From contig NC_082598.1 in the NCBI RefSeq assembly GCF_030936135.1, positions 15,318,687-15,382,686 on the forward strand: a DNA stretch of 64,000 nt. Reading direction: 5' to 3'. Below are positions 1 through 11,612 of this stretch, piece by piece. The notes beneath the pieces were generated by a model. The model saw nothing but the letters and a program-made list of their open reading frames with translations. It made no database searches and was not told where the DNA came from. Position 1 is the stretch's first letter; each line of letters starts with the position of its first letter. The position numbers and the translations under genes were made by a program. This DNA comes from Gavia stellata (Eukaryota > Chordata > Aves > Gaviiformes > Gaviidae).

Positions 1-2014
1 TTTTTAAAAGCTTTTTTTTTTTTTTTTTGGCTGTTGTTATTTCAGGAACACTGAGGTTTTATGGTCTAAAAACATTGCTGGGAGATGGAATTGTTAAATC
101 ATTCAGATGCTGGTTCTCTGGACGTAGAACAATGAATTCATAGGTATGATATCTTCCCAGCCATGAACTTCAGTGCCTAAAAGCCATTGTTTAGCATATC
201 AGGCTTTGTAGGACTCAGCACTGGGAAGACAGTGACAACCCTGAAGATGGCCAAGTACACTGCAGTATTGAATATGTAGAGAACCAGGTACCTTCACAGG
301 AGAGTAGAAGTGGGCTTAACAGAGGGGGTTTTGATAGTCATAGTTTTTACATGTCTTCTGTGAACCTCTAGAGTCACAAAGACCAGTATTTTTGAGTCTT
401 TTCTTATAATTTGCAATGAGTGGAGCTGTAGAACAAAAGCTCTAGGCTTTTGAGCAAACAGTTACATGAGCCACCGTTATGTCCCCTTCAGGACATTCAG
501 TTCATTCATTTCTCATTAACATTTTCACAGGATTTCACTGGCCAGTAGATTTCCTGTGCTCCTTCTCATACATATTATTCACATGAACAACATGGACCAA
601 AATAACCATGTCAGGTGAGGAGTACCAAGGGCCCTCTACAGTTAGTGGTTGTACAGGTCCAGTGGAGTGAATGAACTGTGCCAAGAAAGGCTTTCTGGTG
701 ATAATGGACCTTCCAGACAGGGGCTGTGCTAAAATTGGCATAGCATCATTTGAGCTGTTGAGAAATTTATTGACAGATCACTAAGTGCTGATACTTTAAT
801 GTCCAGAGACAGGTTTAGAGTTGAGTCAACAGAAGATGACTGCTCCTCTGCATCAAGGAGACTAGCAGACTTTGGAAGCTTTAGGAAGGCAGCAGATGTC
901 ATACCTCATCTCCGACTGTGGTCTGTGTCCTCAAGGTGTAGTCTAGTGACTGTGCCCAGCACTGTCAAACGCCTGCCAGCCATCTTTGTCATTTGAGCAA
1001 CTCATTCTGAAAGCAGAAAATCTACTGTGGGCACCATTTTTTGCCTGCTTTTCTTCTAAGGTGTCTGATCCAGCTGCTAGTGAGTCTTTTCCATTGATTT
1101 TGGGAAGAATTGACCCTAGGAGTCTTTTTTCCTCCCCATTTCTTCATACTGCATAGGAATATAGGACTGGAAATGACCCTGTGTGCGTCAATTAGAATCC
1201 TTTACTATTATAGACACGGTATAGTTAATGACTTTCAAAACCCAATTTAATAACAGCTAGGTTGTGGCTTTTTTTTGTGGGGGCCCTGAGGGCACCAAGA
1301 GGCCTGATAGTCCCTTCCCAGCCCGCCCCGGGCCTCTGCCCCACCCTGCCCATGGCCCAGGACCCCATTTCAGACCCCACTTGGGGCCGTCAGCCCCTGC
1401 CCCAGTGATGCTGCAGGATGCTGGTCTCCAGCTCCCTTGCCCAGCCATGGGCCCCCATGAGCCAGGCCCATCCGTGGGCTGCTGGCCTGGCCTGGCCTTG
1501 GTCTGTCCCCATCCCCAGGGATGTGCCTGATGCCTGGGGCTGCTCTGGTGCCCCTAGCTGCCCTGCTCCTGGGCTGGCAAAGCCCTGCCCTGATAGCTCC
1601 CGTGGGGATCTCCCACCTGCACTTTCTGTGCCCTGACACCTTTTTTGCATCATCTGTTGCAGCTGGAAGGCTGTTTCAGAAGCTCAGCTTACTTCTTATT
1701 CAGAGCTTTTTTCTAATTTTCTACCCTAAAGCTATTTATTATGAGCCTATAATTATTAGTGACAAATTTTTCTCTCACTTAGACAGAATTTTCCTTTAGT
1801 AGCAATGCAATGATGCATTTGTAATCAATGATCAAATCAATTCTCAGTGCTGCTTTGCCAGATTAAATAAGCCAAGACACCCTTATGTGATAGGGTCTCC
1901 AAATTCAGGCTCATCCTGGCCATCTTTCAGTTTGTGTCCCTCTCAAATATGAATGATAGGAATGATACGCATTACCCCAGAGAAGACAGCAGAAAAATTT
2001 CACACAATAACTTT
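1..2014. other. Intergenic sequence
   Basis: No gene recognised. A T-run at 11-28 and the GC-rich block at 1264-1660 are the only notable features. Confidence 0.6.
1264..1660. other. Isolated GC-rich, C-rich block of unknown origin
   Basis: About 400 bases rich in CC, TGGCC and GGGCC words with sharp edges against AT-rich flanks. CpG is scarce, so it is not a CpG island. Open frames on both strands are explained by the lack of A/T stop codons. It may be a repeat or a decayed exon. Confidence 0.4.
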
Positions 2015-2235
2015 GATATTTTCCTGCCTCTGCTTGAAATACTGTGATTAATACATCCAAAGATTGCCTTTGCGTTTTTCCGAGTTTCCCATTGGCAGTC
2101 TGAAGTATCTTGTTATTTAGTACATCTAGATCCTCTTGCCTCCAAAACGTGAAATTCCAGCTTATAACAGCTGTTTGTGTTGTAAATGCCCCAGGACACA
2201 ATTGTCCATTGTGTACCTGTGATCTCCTCTTTATT
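2015..2235 (-). mobile_element. Decayed CR1/L3-like LINE fragment
   Basis: The plus strand resembles the reverse complement of ancient CR1/L3-type ORF2 sequence. Phrases such as TACATCCAAAGATTGCCTTTG and TAGTACATCTAGATCCTCTTG occupy the expected order and spacing. A 139-codon minus-strand frame across it is a by-product. The call rests on my memory of the consensus. Confidence 0.5.
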
Positions 2236-2997
2236 CTCTTATACTGACAAGAAATGGGAGAATGAAGAAAGCGAAGAGTATAGACAGCAAATTCCCAAAG
2301 AGTCATGAGTTCAGGAAAATGACACAACACCCTAGGGAAGGCTAAGCTATAGTTTTGAACTGTGCATTGTCAAAAAATATCAACACAGTTTAAAAAGAAT
2401 ATTTTCTGATATAAGGGGAAGACTGTAACTGTCTGGAGACCACCCGTGACCTCCAGCACTGCAAGGTATGGAGAGACATTCGGTTCTGTGCAAGCGACAT
2501 CTCACATTAGTCAGTGTATGAATCACCTCTGACTAATAAGCCCATCTTCCTAAGCTTTGCAAGTCTCCTTGGTTTCTTTCTTTAGCATCAATGTTGTTTC
2601 ATAACTGACATCTTAGTAATTTCAGAGAGCATCCTAATGGTTCTTAGCCAAACTCCGTGTACAGCATTGCTGCTGTTCATTCACAGCAGTGCAGAAGCAG
2701 TAACTTGTAATCATGAATCAGCACACAATTTTGATTTTAGTGCAGAATGCTTTTTGTGCACACATAAGAAATACTCCAGATAAACTCATATTAAATTATT
2801 CATTTTTTTATGTACCAAAAGACCTTTGAAATTTGGGTTAACCAAATTTTTGCCAGAAGTTCTATGGCAACACACCTGTGCATGTTACTAACTTCAGTCA
2901 GAAGACTATAAGACGACTACAAGCAATGAAGCAAGGCACACTTTAGGCAAGCTTGCTCATTCAAAGTGCTCTTTTCTTCTGCTTTTACATGAGGCAT

Positions 2998-3189
2998 CCC
3001 AGCTCACACAGCACAAGTACAGAGCCCTTTTTGTATACTGAAGTGGAAATTCAGACATTAGAAGTTTCCTCAAATGGCAAGATTGAGGTCCTAGTCTCTT
3101 TAGGAAAAAGAAGAGATGCTTTCCACACTAAAGTCTCGGAAGAACAACTTATTACATTAATGATGGAATTAATAATGCCTGATTTCTAA
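2998..3189 (+). other. Possible terminal coding exon, unassigned
   Basis: A TCTTTTCTTCTGCTTTTACATGAG pyrimidine tract leads into a frame with normal protein-like composition (contains GKIEVLVSLGKRRDAFHTK) that ends in TAA at 3187-3189. I recognise no family and see no partner exon nearby. It could be chance. Confidence 0.2.
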
Positions 3190-4120
3190 GGCTTTGTGTA
3201 CTCTTTCTACACTCCTCTCACTATATTATATCAGCATTCTCCTGCTGTGTCCCCCGTGACATTCTTGCCACCTATAATGCCTCCAGTAACCCTCACTTAA
3301 TAGCTAACCATCATTTCCATACAAAGCCTCTCTTATACATTACCTAAGTACAGCCGTGTCCAGTATGGAGCTGTGTTGATGCTGTTCGGCTTTTGGCAGG
3401 GCAAACAGAAGAGAAAACTGTTGAGTTTATATTGGGGCCTTTCCTTGAGGGACACTAACTTAGGTTGCTTTTCTCTCCCTCAAAGACGCTATGTTCCTAC
3501 AGGTTTCATGAAAACTGGTGAAACTTGTAGGAACCTAATTATCTTTGAGACTACAATTCTGTCAAACCTGACTGATATTAGACGACGGCTCACAAATTAC
3601 AAGAGGGATGCATGGATGGATGGACACTATAGTCACAAAAGCCCCATTTTTGAGGAAATCCGAATGCAGTGATGGCTTGCTTCAGGCACATGTTCAAAGT
3701 CTAAAAATGCAGTATGACTTGTCTCTTCTAAAACCTAAAAATAGGGAAATGCTTTACTTATTGGTTGTTTACATTTAAGTAATAGAAAACAAGTCTGCCC
3801 CAACGTATCATTAATAAAACTAAATTGGAAATCAGCATTAATCATTTTAGCAAAAACAGAGGTAGTCAAATGTAACAACTCCTTTGGACATTTTGTGGGA
3901 ACAGGCATTACAGTTTTTCCAGTTTTGGGAAAAGGAATAGGTGATCAAGTTGTGCACAGACACTTGGGGTGTGAAAGTTAACAGTGCTGTGGTTTGCCAG
4001 TGGAGAAAGAGCCTTGAGAGAAGAGGGGAGAGTCTTGAAAAGAAGGGGGAAGGAAGGCAGATTTCCTGTGGGTTCTTAGTGTTCATGTGAGCGCTCTGTG
4101 TATCTGTGATCTGTGTGTCT

Positions 4121-4151
4121 GAGCACGTATATACATCATATATACGTGCTC
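4121..4151. repeat. Perfect 13-bp inverted repeat with 5-base loop
   Basis: GAGCACGTATATA (4121-4133) and its exact reverse complement (4139-4151) enclose CATCA. CTGTGTG-type words flank it on both sides. Confidence 0.9.
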
Positions 4152-5289
4152 TGTGTGCATGTGCCTACTAGGAATACATCTTCAGCCTCACTACTGGTTG
4201 GACCTGGGGACATGGAGCTGCTGCAGCCTTGCCTCTCTTGGGCTGTTAGATCCAGCATGATATATTGTCTTCTAACAGTGATACTTAGCCTACAGATGCT
4301 AATACTTTCAAATGATAGAGCTGGTCTGTACCCAGTGAAATATATTGAAGACTGGATATGTTGCAGCACTACCGTAGCACTCTGAAAGACTTCTAAGCAT
4401 AAACCACCTCTATTTAGACAAATGTTTAATTTCCCAAGTGAAGGAAAACAGTAGGGTGGTTATGGTTTCCTAAAGAAAGAGTAGCCATTATTAAAGTAGC
4501 ATTTATAAAAAGGTATATTCTGACTGTGAAGGCATATTTTCTAGGAAGAATTATTGAAAAGGACCAAACCACAACACCTCTACATTCTATGTAACAGCAT
4601 TATTTGGTCTTTGATGTAGACAGACACCATCTGATACGCCTCCCACATTCCAGAAAGCCTGACTTCTCTGGGGGAGTGGGCAGAGGCAATGCTGACAGGC
4701 AAGCAAGCACCAGGGAGAAACAGCTCTTGCTTCTGACTTGGGCTTCAGCTTACTCCCAGGGCCATTCTACCAGAGATAAAGGATTTTTGAAATTTTTTAG
4801 AACCATTTTCTTTACATATCTAAGAGATTAATGGCAAGTGTCAGTCGACGTAGAAACGAGTCCAGGATCATCTGAAACTGTGCCATAGTCTAAAAACAAA
4901 AGGAGGGTTTTTTTTATTTTTCCTTCAGAAAGCAGTCATGCAATATTAACTTCAGCCCAGCAAGACTGTCTGTATGCAAGTGAGGGGATTGAGAAATGCA
5001 GACGATGCAAGAACATGAAGTGTGTCTGATCCAGGCAGGGGCCGAGAACGCAGAACTGAGTGACCATGCTTGGGAAGCAGCAGCTCTGCCACGAGGTCAG
5101 TCTAAATCTGAGGGAACTGGTTTCCCTTCCATGTACTGGGCTAGGGCTTTTCTGCAGGAACGGTGGCTTCTGTAGACACTCCTGAGTAAGCATATAATTA
5201 TCTTGCTGGTGTACTTCTGGCAGCAAAGTGTATTAGGCTGAAAACACAGGATTTCTTCCCTGTGTTAAAGTCAGGTCAGTCATGTTCCA

Positions 5290-6055
5290 CAGAATCACAG
5301 AATCACTAAGGTTGGAAAAGACCTGTAAGATCATCAAGTCCAACCATCAACCCAACACCACCATGCCCACTAAACCATCTCCCACAATGCCACATCCATA
5401 CGTTCCTTGAACACCTCCAGTGAGGGTGACTCCACCACCTCCCTGAGCAGCCTGTTCCAGTGCTTCACCACTCTCTCAGTAAAGAACTTTTTCCCAATAT
5501 CCAGCCTAAACCTCCCCTGGCACAACTTGGGGCCATTTCCTCTTGTCCTATCACTCGTCACTTGGGAGAAGAGACCAACACCCACCTCTCTGCAACCCCC
5601 TTTCAGATAATTGTAGAGAGCGATGAGGTCTCCCCTCAGCCTCCTCTTCTCCAGGCTGAACAACGCCAGTTCCCTCAGCCACTCCTCATAAGACTTGTGC
5701 TCCAGACCCCTCACCAGCTTCGTCGCCCTTCTCTGGACACGCTCCAGCACCTCAATGTCCTTCTTGTAGTGAGGGGCCCAAAACTGAACACAGTGTTTGA
5801 GGTGCGGCCTCACTAGCTCCGAGTACATGGGCACGATCACCTCCCTGCTCCTGCTGGCCACACTGTTTCTGATACAGGCCAGGATGCCATTGGCCTTCTT
5901 GGCCACCTGGGCACACTGCTGGCTCCTATTCAGCTGTCAATCAACATCCCCAGGTCCTTTTCTGCGGGGCAGCTTTCCAGCCATTCATCCCCAAGCCTGT
6001 AGTGTTGCATGGGGTTGTTGTGGCCAAAGTGCAGGACCCGGCACTTGGCCTTGTT
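5290..6055 (-). mobile_element. CR1 LINE, 5'-truncated 3' tail (about 0.77 kb)
   Basis: Non-LTR retrotransposon tail, read on the minus strand. The 3' end shows tandem ATTCTGTG-type repeats (5290-5306 on the plus strand as CAGAATCA units), preceded by the avian CR1 motif read in plus as GGTTGGAAAAGACCT. The ORF2 C-terminus (minus, 5370-5906, 178 codons, no stop) is the post-catalytic end of the reverse transcriptase protein: [18 protein letters not shown], then TKLVRGL, then [12 protein letters not shown]. The frame does not continue cleanly beyond 5906, so a small indel is likely near 5930. Alignment to the family stops at 6055, where sequence unrelated to CR1 begins. It lacks the catalytic domain and cannot move itself. 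Confidence 0.93.
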
Positions 6056-6060
6056 CCTAT

Positions 6061-6082
6061 AGTTCCCTACAGTTCCCTACAG
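6061..6082. repeat. 10-bp perfect tandem duplication beside a CR1 5' truncation
   Basis: AGTTCCCTAC occurs twice head to tail (6061-6080), then AG. It starts five bases outside the CR1 match. Confidence 0.85.
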
Positions 6083-9000
6083 TCATACTGCAGCATTACA
6101 CAGGCTGATGTGTTACGCTCTCAGGAACTGCACAAGAAAATGCAGCCTTTTGCATTGCATTGAAAATGCATTCTTTGGCAACTCTGAATGAAGCAGAAGA
6201 AAGCTTCGCAATGACAGCCACTGGATCTTGTTTAGGGATGAGGGAAGTATGAGTGTTTGTTTAACTGTGTTACCATGATGTTCTGTTCTGGCAAACCAGA
6301 ATCTGTACAGCAAATTAGAGTTTAACGAAACAAATCCTGTTGGTTAAGCTGATTCATTCCTGCAAAGAAAGGAGTCCCCATGATGACTTCTCTTGCATCT
6401 TTCTGGAAACAGTTAGAAGTTGCTGTGTGCATGGCTGTAGTGGAGATGTTTACTAAATCCCTTCCCTTAGCTGCAGAAATGAGTGAAGATGACTGCCAGT
6501 ACTTCAGATCTGGCAAAGTTAATGTACTGCATCCTTATATGGATCAACGTCAAACCCAGTAGCATCATAGGACCAAAAGGAAAAAAATCCTTTTTAGGAA
6601 CGATGTAATGTTACACAAAAATGTACACTATGGCATAAGGATTATTTTGAGAATAAAAATAAACATGGAACTAAAGATACAGTTTGAGATGCTGCCAAAA
6701 TACTCTTCTGCTAGTACTGTCTGTAGATCAAGGAGCATTAATAAATTAATGAAAGAAAGAGTCCTTCTGAAAAATTAACAAGAGATAATGGGGTTGCCAC
6801 AGTTTTAGGAAAAGCTATCCAAAGGCGAAATTAAGAAATCGACTGTTAAAGCAAAGAATGGCTGCTTTATGTCTCAATACACTTTCTTTGAAAATGGAGA
6901 TGTCTGATAGATTATGCCTGTTGCACAGACGGTAAATAACTTGGAATTTTTCTTACAAGTGGTGCAGCAGCCTCTGAGAACAATAGCTTCTGGTGACATC
7001 TGATTTCTGAAAATCCTAATCCTTGAAAATATAGGTAAAAACTGCAGATGGCAGCCCTCAACCTCTGAAAACACTCCTGGAGGTTTAACTGAGCACTCCA
7101 ATGATTTTGGCTATCTATCTGTGTCACCATTGTGATACGAAGCCCTAACTGAGATCAGCTGCTTTAGATACTGCACACATTGATAGTGAGAGGCAAAGAA
7201 CTTGCAGCCCACATAGACAAAGGTGAAAAAAAGGAGTTGTGTTATTCCTGTTTCACAGAGAGAGGGATAAAAGCACAGGGGAAGTAAGGACTTGTGGCAC
7301 TCCATTTCCGTGCTAGCAGAAGGCAGCTTGCTCCATCTCATGTGCCAGGCTATCCAGAAACTAAGGCAGCTGCACAAACATGAAGCTGAATCTCAGCCCA
7401 GCTTGTGAATTTGAAAGCTGCTATTAGGCCCCCCCTTGAAGCCATCTCTTCTTCAGGCTGAAGAAGTCCAGCTCCCTCAGCTCCTCCTTTTAGGGCAGGT
7501 GCTCCAGCCCCAGACCATCTTGGTGACCCTCTTTTGGGCTGCCTCATCTATCTTTCTGGTAGCAGGTGGCCCAAAACTGGACACAATAAAAGCTCTTTCA
7601 GATTCTTTGGGTTTAGAAATGCACCACTGTCAGTTAAAGAAACTCCTTCTACTGAAGCATTCTTCAAAAGGTGGGTGAGAACCGCAGTATGTTTCAATGC
7701 TTTGCAGGGTACAAAAATCTAGTTAATCAAATCTTGAGTTACTTGTTTTTAAGAATCATTAAATACCTCAAGAGAGTTTTATGGCTCATAAGAGCAGGGT
7801 TTCTAAAGGTATAAATCCTCTGTATTGGAGCAAATGCCAACCTCTAATTCTTGCAGATTCGATGGAAGTATTTCCTGGAGATCAGTGATTCTCTAATCAT
7901 GAAAAGCAGCACTGTTTTCTACCTTCTTAGAAAAACTTTGTTAGTGACAAGATACTGGGCTAGTTGGATGCTCCACTAATATGCCATTTTGCCCTCTCAT
8001 AAACATGATGCTCCACCTCCCATCCATGTAGGATTGTTTCCTGTTTTTCATTTACTAGCATTTTTCATGCCGCAACCTTAGTATACTATTTCCAGCCCCT
8101 CCGGCTACATCTGGGTTAGCATGAGAGAGAACAGGGAATATTCCTTGCACCACGCTGAAGGATGATAAATCTTTAAACTCTCCATGTGAACAAAGCAGGG
8201 ACCAATGAAATGCTGATATAATTGAAGAAGGTCCTTCATCACTCTCACAGAAAAATGCAAGGCATGCTGAGTGTGAAGAGGATGCTGTCCTGTGGCTCCC
8301 CATCAACAGTGTGTGTGAAACTGGAACAACAGGAGGCCCTTCCAGCCTTCCTGCCAGCAACATACACAGAGGGAGATATCTATTGACATCTATCTTTATA
8401 TATACAGACGTAACACAGGGGCAGAGTTGTAGATGTGTGACATCCCTGCTGGGTGCTGGGAGTTTCCCAAGGAATCGAGGCTTCTCCACAGCCTCTATTC
8501 CTGACCGATCCTCTCTGTTCAGGCATCAGTCTGCGTCTGAAATGGTAGTACTAAAAACAGGCTGAAGAAAAGGGCAAGTGTATTTACAGCAACAAGAACA
8601 AAAGGTTTATATTCCAAATATTGCAAATGCCAGCAAGGCACTAGAGCAGCCCTGCAGCAGGAGCCAGCTGTCCCCCAGGAGATGCAGTAGCAACGACATC
8701 TAGTGTCAAGAGCTCAAATAGGAGGTTTCAAACCAGGATCTGCTCCACTGGCTCTTTCTGCATGAAACCTATTTTATTTAGTCCTGTCTTCTTCCCAGTA
8801 TCACGCTTTCCCCCTGCTGCCCACCCCCCATAATCCTTTTAAAACTCGTCCTTCTAACAGTTTGAGGTTGCAACCTCCATAGTACATGGCAAGGGTCCTA
8901 AATTGTGATTCGGTTATATTGCGCTAATAGCCTGCACGGATGTGCTTGGTAGATAGACGGGACATGCAGTGCATCCCCAGCTGAAGTTACAATGAAAATA

Positions 9001-11145
9001 GTTAGCCAGGTTCAGTAGCCATTTTGCTGATCACACTTTTTCTCTTTCACTTGGTTATAGAAATTATGACCAGCAGCCAATCTTGCTGGTCTCTGCCAGA
9101 TATTTTATTGTTGGTGGTCTTAAGTGTTTTTATCCATTTTATCTGTTACAAGCTAGGGAGACAAAACTAAAAATATTTCATCTATCAGGATTGTTCCTCA
9201 TGTTCCCAAACATACACAGTGTCAGGGTTGACTGCATCCACGATGAGGATGGAGAGCTTTGTCTTTAGAAGTAGAGAAAGGGATTTTTCAGTGGCAGAAC
9301 TACCACACAAGACAAGAGTGTGCTGGGAAGCTATAGCCTCTGTAACCTGATATATTACCTTATAATGTCTAAAGTCTTTTTACTTTCTGCTCAGCAGAAA
9401 GTTAGTGTTTACTATGGAGTCTATGAAATATTTCCCTTGCACGCCAGGGGAAGAAATGTCTCTGGCACTAGATTTTCTGCTTGCAATATCATACCTCTTC
9501 CTGCTCCTGTCCTGGAGCTGGGCAGACAGACCAGACAGATCAACTTGATCTGGTGACATGAAAGTATATGGATTTCCTGGGAGTTTTACTTTAAGGATTA
9601 TGCCTAAAAAAGAGTAAAACTGAAAAACCTTAATTTTAAGTGAAAACAGCAATTAGACAACTGGTGTTATACTCCTGCTTGTATCTACTTGCCATGAATT
9701 TAAGGAAGTGTAAGCTTGGACATCAGCTTGGGCATTATCTGGGGCTCTTTGCTAGAGACCCTGATTTCCAATGTTCATCCTAGCAGTGGCCTCGAAGGCT
9801 TTTTGCAGTGATCAGGATTCCAGGACTCATCGTCATCTGCGCTTTGGATCTGGTTAAGTAATCGAGGATGTGGAAGTTCTTCAGCTACTTATAAATGTTC
9901 CTAGACAATGAAAATGCTCCAGCTGTGACAATCTCTCTCTAAAAGAAGTCAAAGGCTGACTTATCTTTTTGATGAGAATACATTTTAGTCTCATTAGTAG
10001 AGTACCACTGCAACACACAGATCATGGGATCAGGTCAAAAACGTGAACTGCAAATAGCTTAGAAGTGTAAACAGCAATGACAAAGACATACAGTTCTCCA
10101 GTGTTCACAGATTTTTCTTTATATATGATCAGAGTGACCACTGCCTTCCTACAAAATTTCCTGCTCAAAAATACAACTTTTTTCAAATGGTATGTCAATG
10201 TGCAATGAGAAAACATGAAAAATATCAGCCAGTTACAGTCTAGAGTCTTCTGCAGGTAAATGTGACATAGCAAAACAGTGACTTCAGTGGACTGGGAAGG
10301 ACACAAATTCAGTTTAAAGTGTCCTTGAAGTCTGAAGGACTCTGTGGTTCAGATTTCAAAGAATGGTATCATTAATCAGTGCCTGTCTGCAGGGAGAGTC
10401 CTTGTTCAGAATGACAAGATTCAGAATTTACTCTTCCCCACTGCAATCAATATTAGATGTAGAGCCAATTACATATAAAATATTTCTAGTCTGTGCCTAC
10501 ATCCCTTTTTACTGAGACAGGGAGCTATTCCAATAGGTTTGATGTTTTTGAACTGGTAGTCATTCATTTGCCAAGCTCATCCCTGCTTATATTGTCTCCT
10601 GGGATCTTAGGCTCAGTGTTAGGAATTTCTGCCCTTCTTACCAGGCAAGACTGGTGAGTTTGTATGTTCTGCGACAGTGTTCCCAGGGGGATCCTGGTAC
10701 CCCCAGGAGTGTTCACCTGGTTTCCTGGAGCCAAGAAGTAGCAGAGACATCCTCTCTGAAACAATTGCTCAATAACTTCTGTTAACTGTTATTCCTTACA
10801 GATCACAGCACCAACTGTGACGATGCAGATGCACACCAATTTAAATGTCACAGAGGCTCACAAAAATCAAATTAGACAGATGGTAAACTCAAAAATAAAC
10901 TTTATGTAATGCAACATTGTTTAGCAGAAAACTAACTAGAAGGGAGGCTTATCAAACTCATTCAACACTGACAACATCAGTAAACCACAAGTTCAGGATG
11001 ATGTATGAGGAATTGAGACTGCCCAGCTGGCTTTAGAAACAAGGATTCAAAATGTGCACACTCACTCACCTGTAAGATGAGGGCTCTCAACCTCAAGGAG
11101 TTTCCCTGGACAGCATCCCAACCCAAGGGGAGAGTCCCTGACAGG
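6083..11145. other. Intergenic sequence
   Basis: Apart from the CR1 fragment at 7428-7583, no gene, RNA or repeat recognised. Short frames have no conserved motif. Confidence 0.55.
7428..7583 (-). mobile_element. Older CR1 LINE internal fragment
   Basis: About 155 bases similar to the ORF2 C-terminal region in minus orientation, with the plus-strand signature AGGCTGAAGAAGTCCAGCTC and then GGCCCAAAACTGGACACA. Both ends are missing and divergence is greater than in the four long tails. Confidence 0.8.
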
Positions 11146-11167
11146 AGACAGACAGACAGACAGACGG

Positions 11168-11202
<35 letters not shown>

Positions 11203-11204
11203 CC
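11146..11204. repeat. (CAGA)n/(CA)n compound microsatellite
   Basis: About five GACA units run into about 16 CA units with one GCA interruption. Frames across it on both strands are repeat artefacts. Confidence 0.95.
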
Positions 11205-11549
11205 CACTCCAGCGAGAACTGACTTCTTTTGCCTTCCGGCGGGGCTCCATTTATACCCTAGTCGAATCTAAGCGTGGTCACATGTGGGCAGCAGTCTAGA
11301 AACTTCTCTCAACCGAGGCGTGACCCTATTCTCCTTGCCTGGCATTATCCTCACTTTCAACCCATCTCTCTTCCTGGTACAGGAATTAAAATCTGCTATA
11401 CTTTTATATAAATTGCTGACATAAACTTCTTGGTTCCTACTGCGATCAGAAGGTGATGAGAACTCGTGAGCTGGTTGATGTTTGCAGGTAGGTGTAAGAT
11501 TTCTCCCCTAAACTGTGCTACAGCTGTTGCTGCCAGCCATAAACTTCTG

Positions 11550-11612
11550 GGTAGTTGGACCTGATAATCTTAAAGGTCTTTTCCAACCTTAAAGTTTCTG
11601 TGATATTTGGAT
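11550..11612 (+). mobile_element. CR1 LINE 3'-end remnant
   Basis: About 60 bases retaining the CR1 tail, with GTTGGACCTGATAATCTTA and then GGTCTTTTCCAACCTT and TTCTGTGAT. Plus orientation. Only the 3' UTR end remains. Confidence 0.8.

Larger units (their letters stand above)
2236..5289. other. Intergenic sequence
   Basis: Unique-looking sequence containing the exon-like frame at 2998-3189 and the hairpin at 4121-4151. Nothing else supported. Confidence 0.55.

Noticed and set aside
1911..2330. 139-codon minus-strand frame
   Set aside because: Overlaps a decayed LINE fragment and has no independent coding evidence.
5370..5906. 178-codon frame as a host gene
   Set aside because: It is the C-terminal part of CR1 ORF2.
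8055..8489. 144-codon minus-strand frame
   Set aside because: No recognisable motif; treated as chance.
11062..11271. Frames on both strands across the CA repeat
   Set aside because: Microsatellite artefacts.
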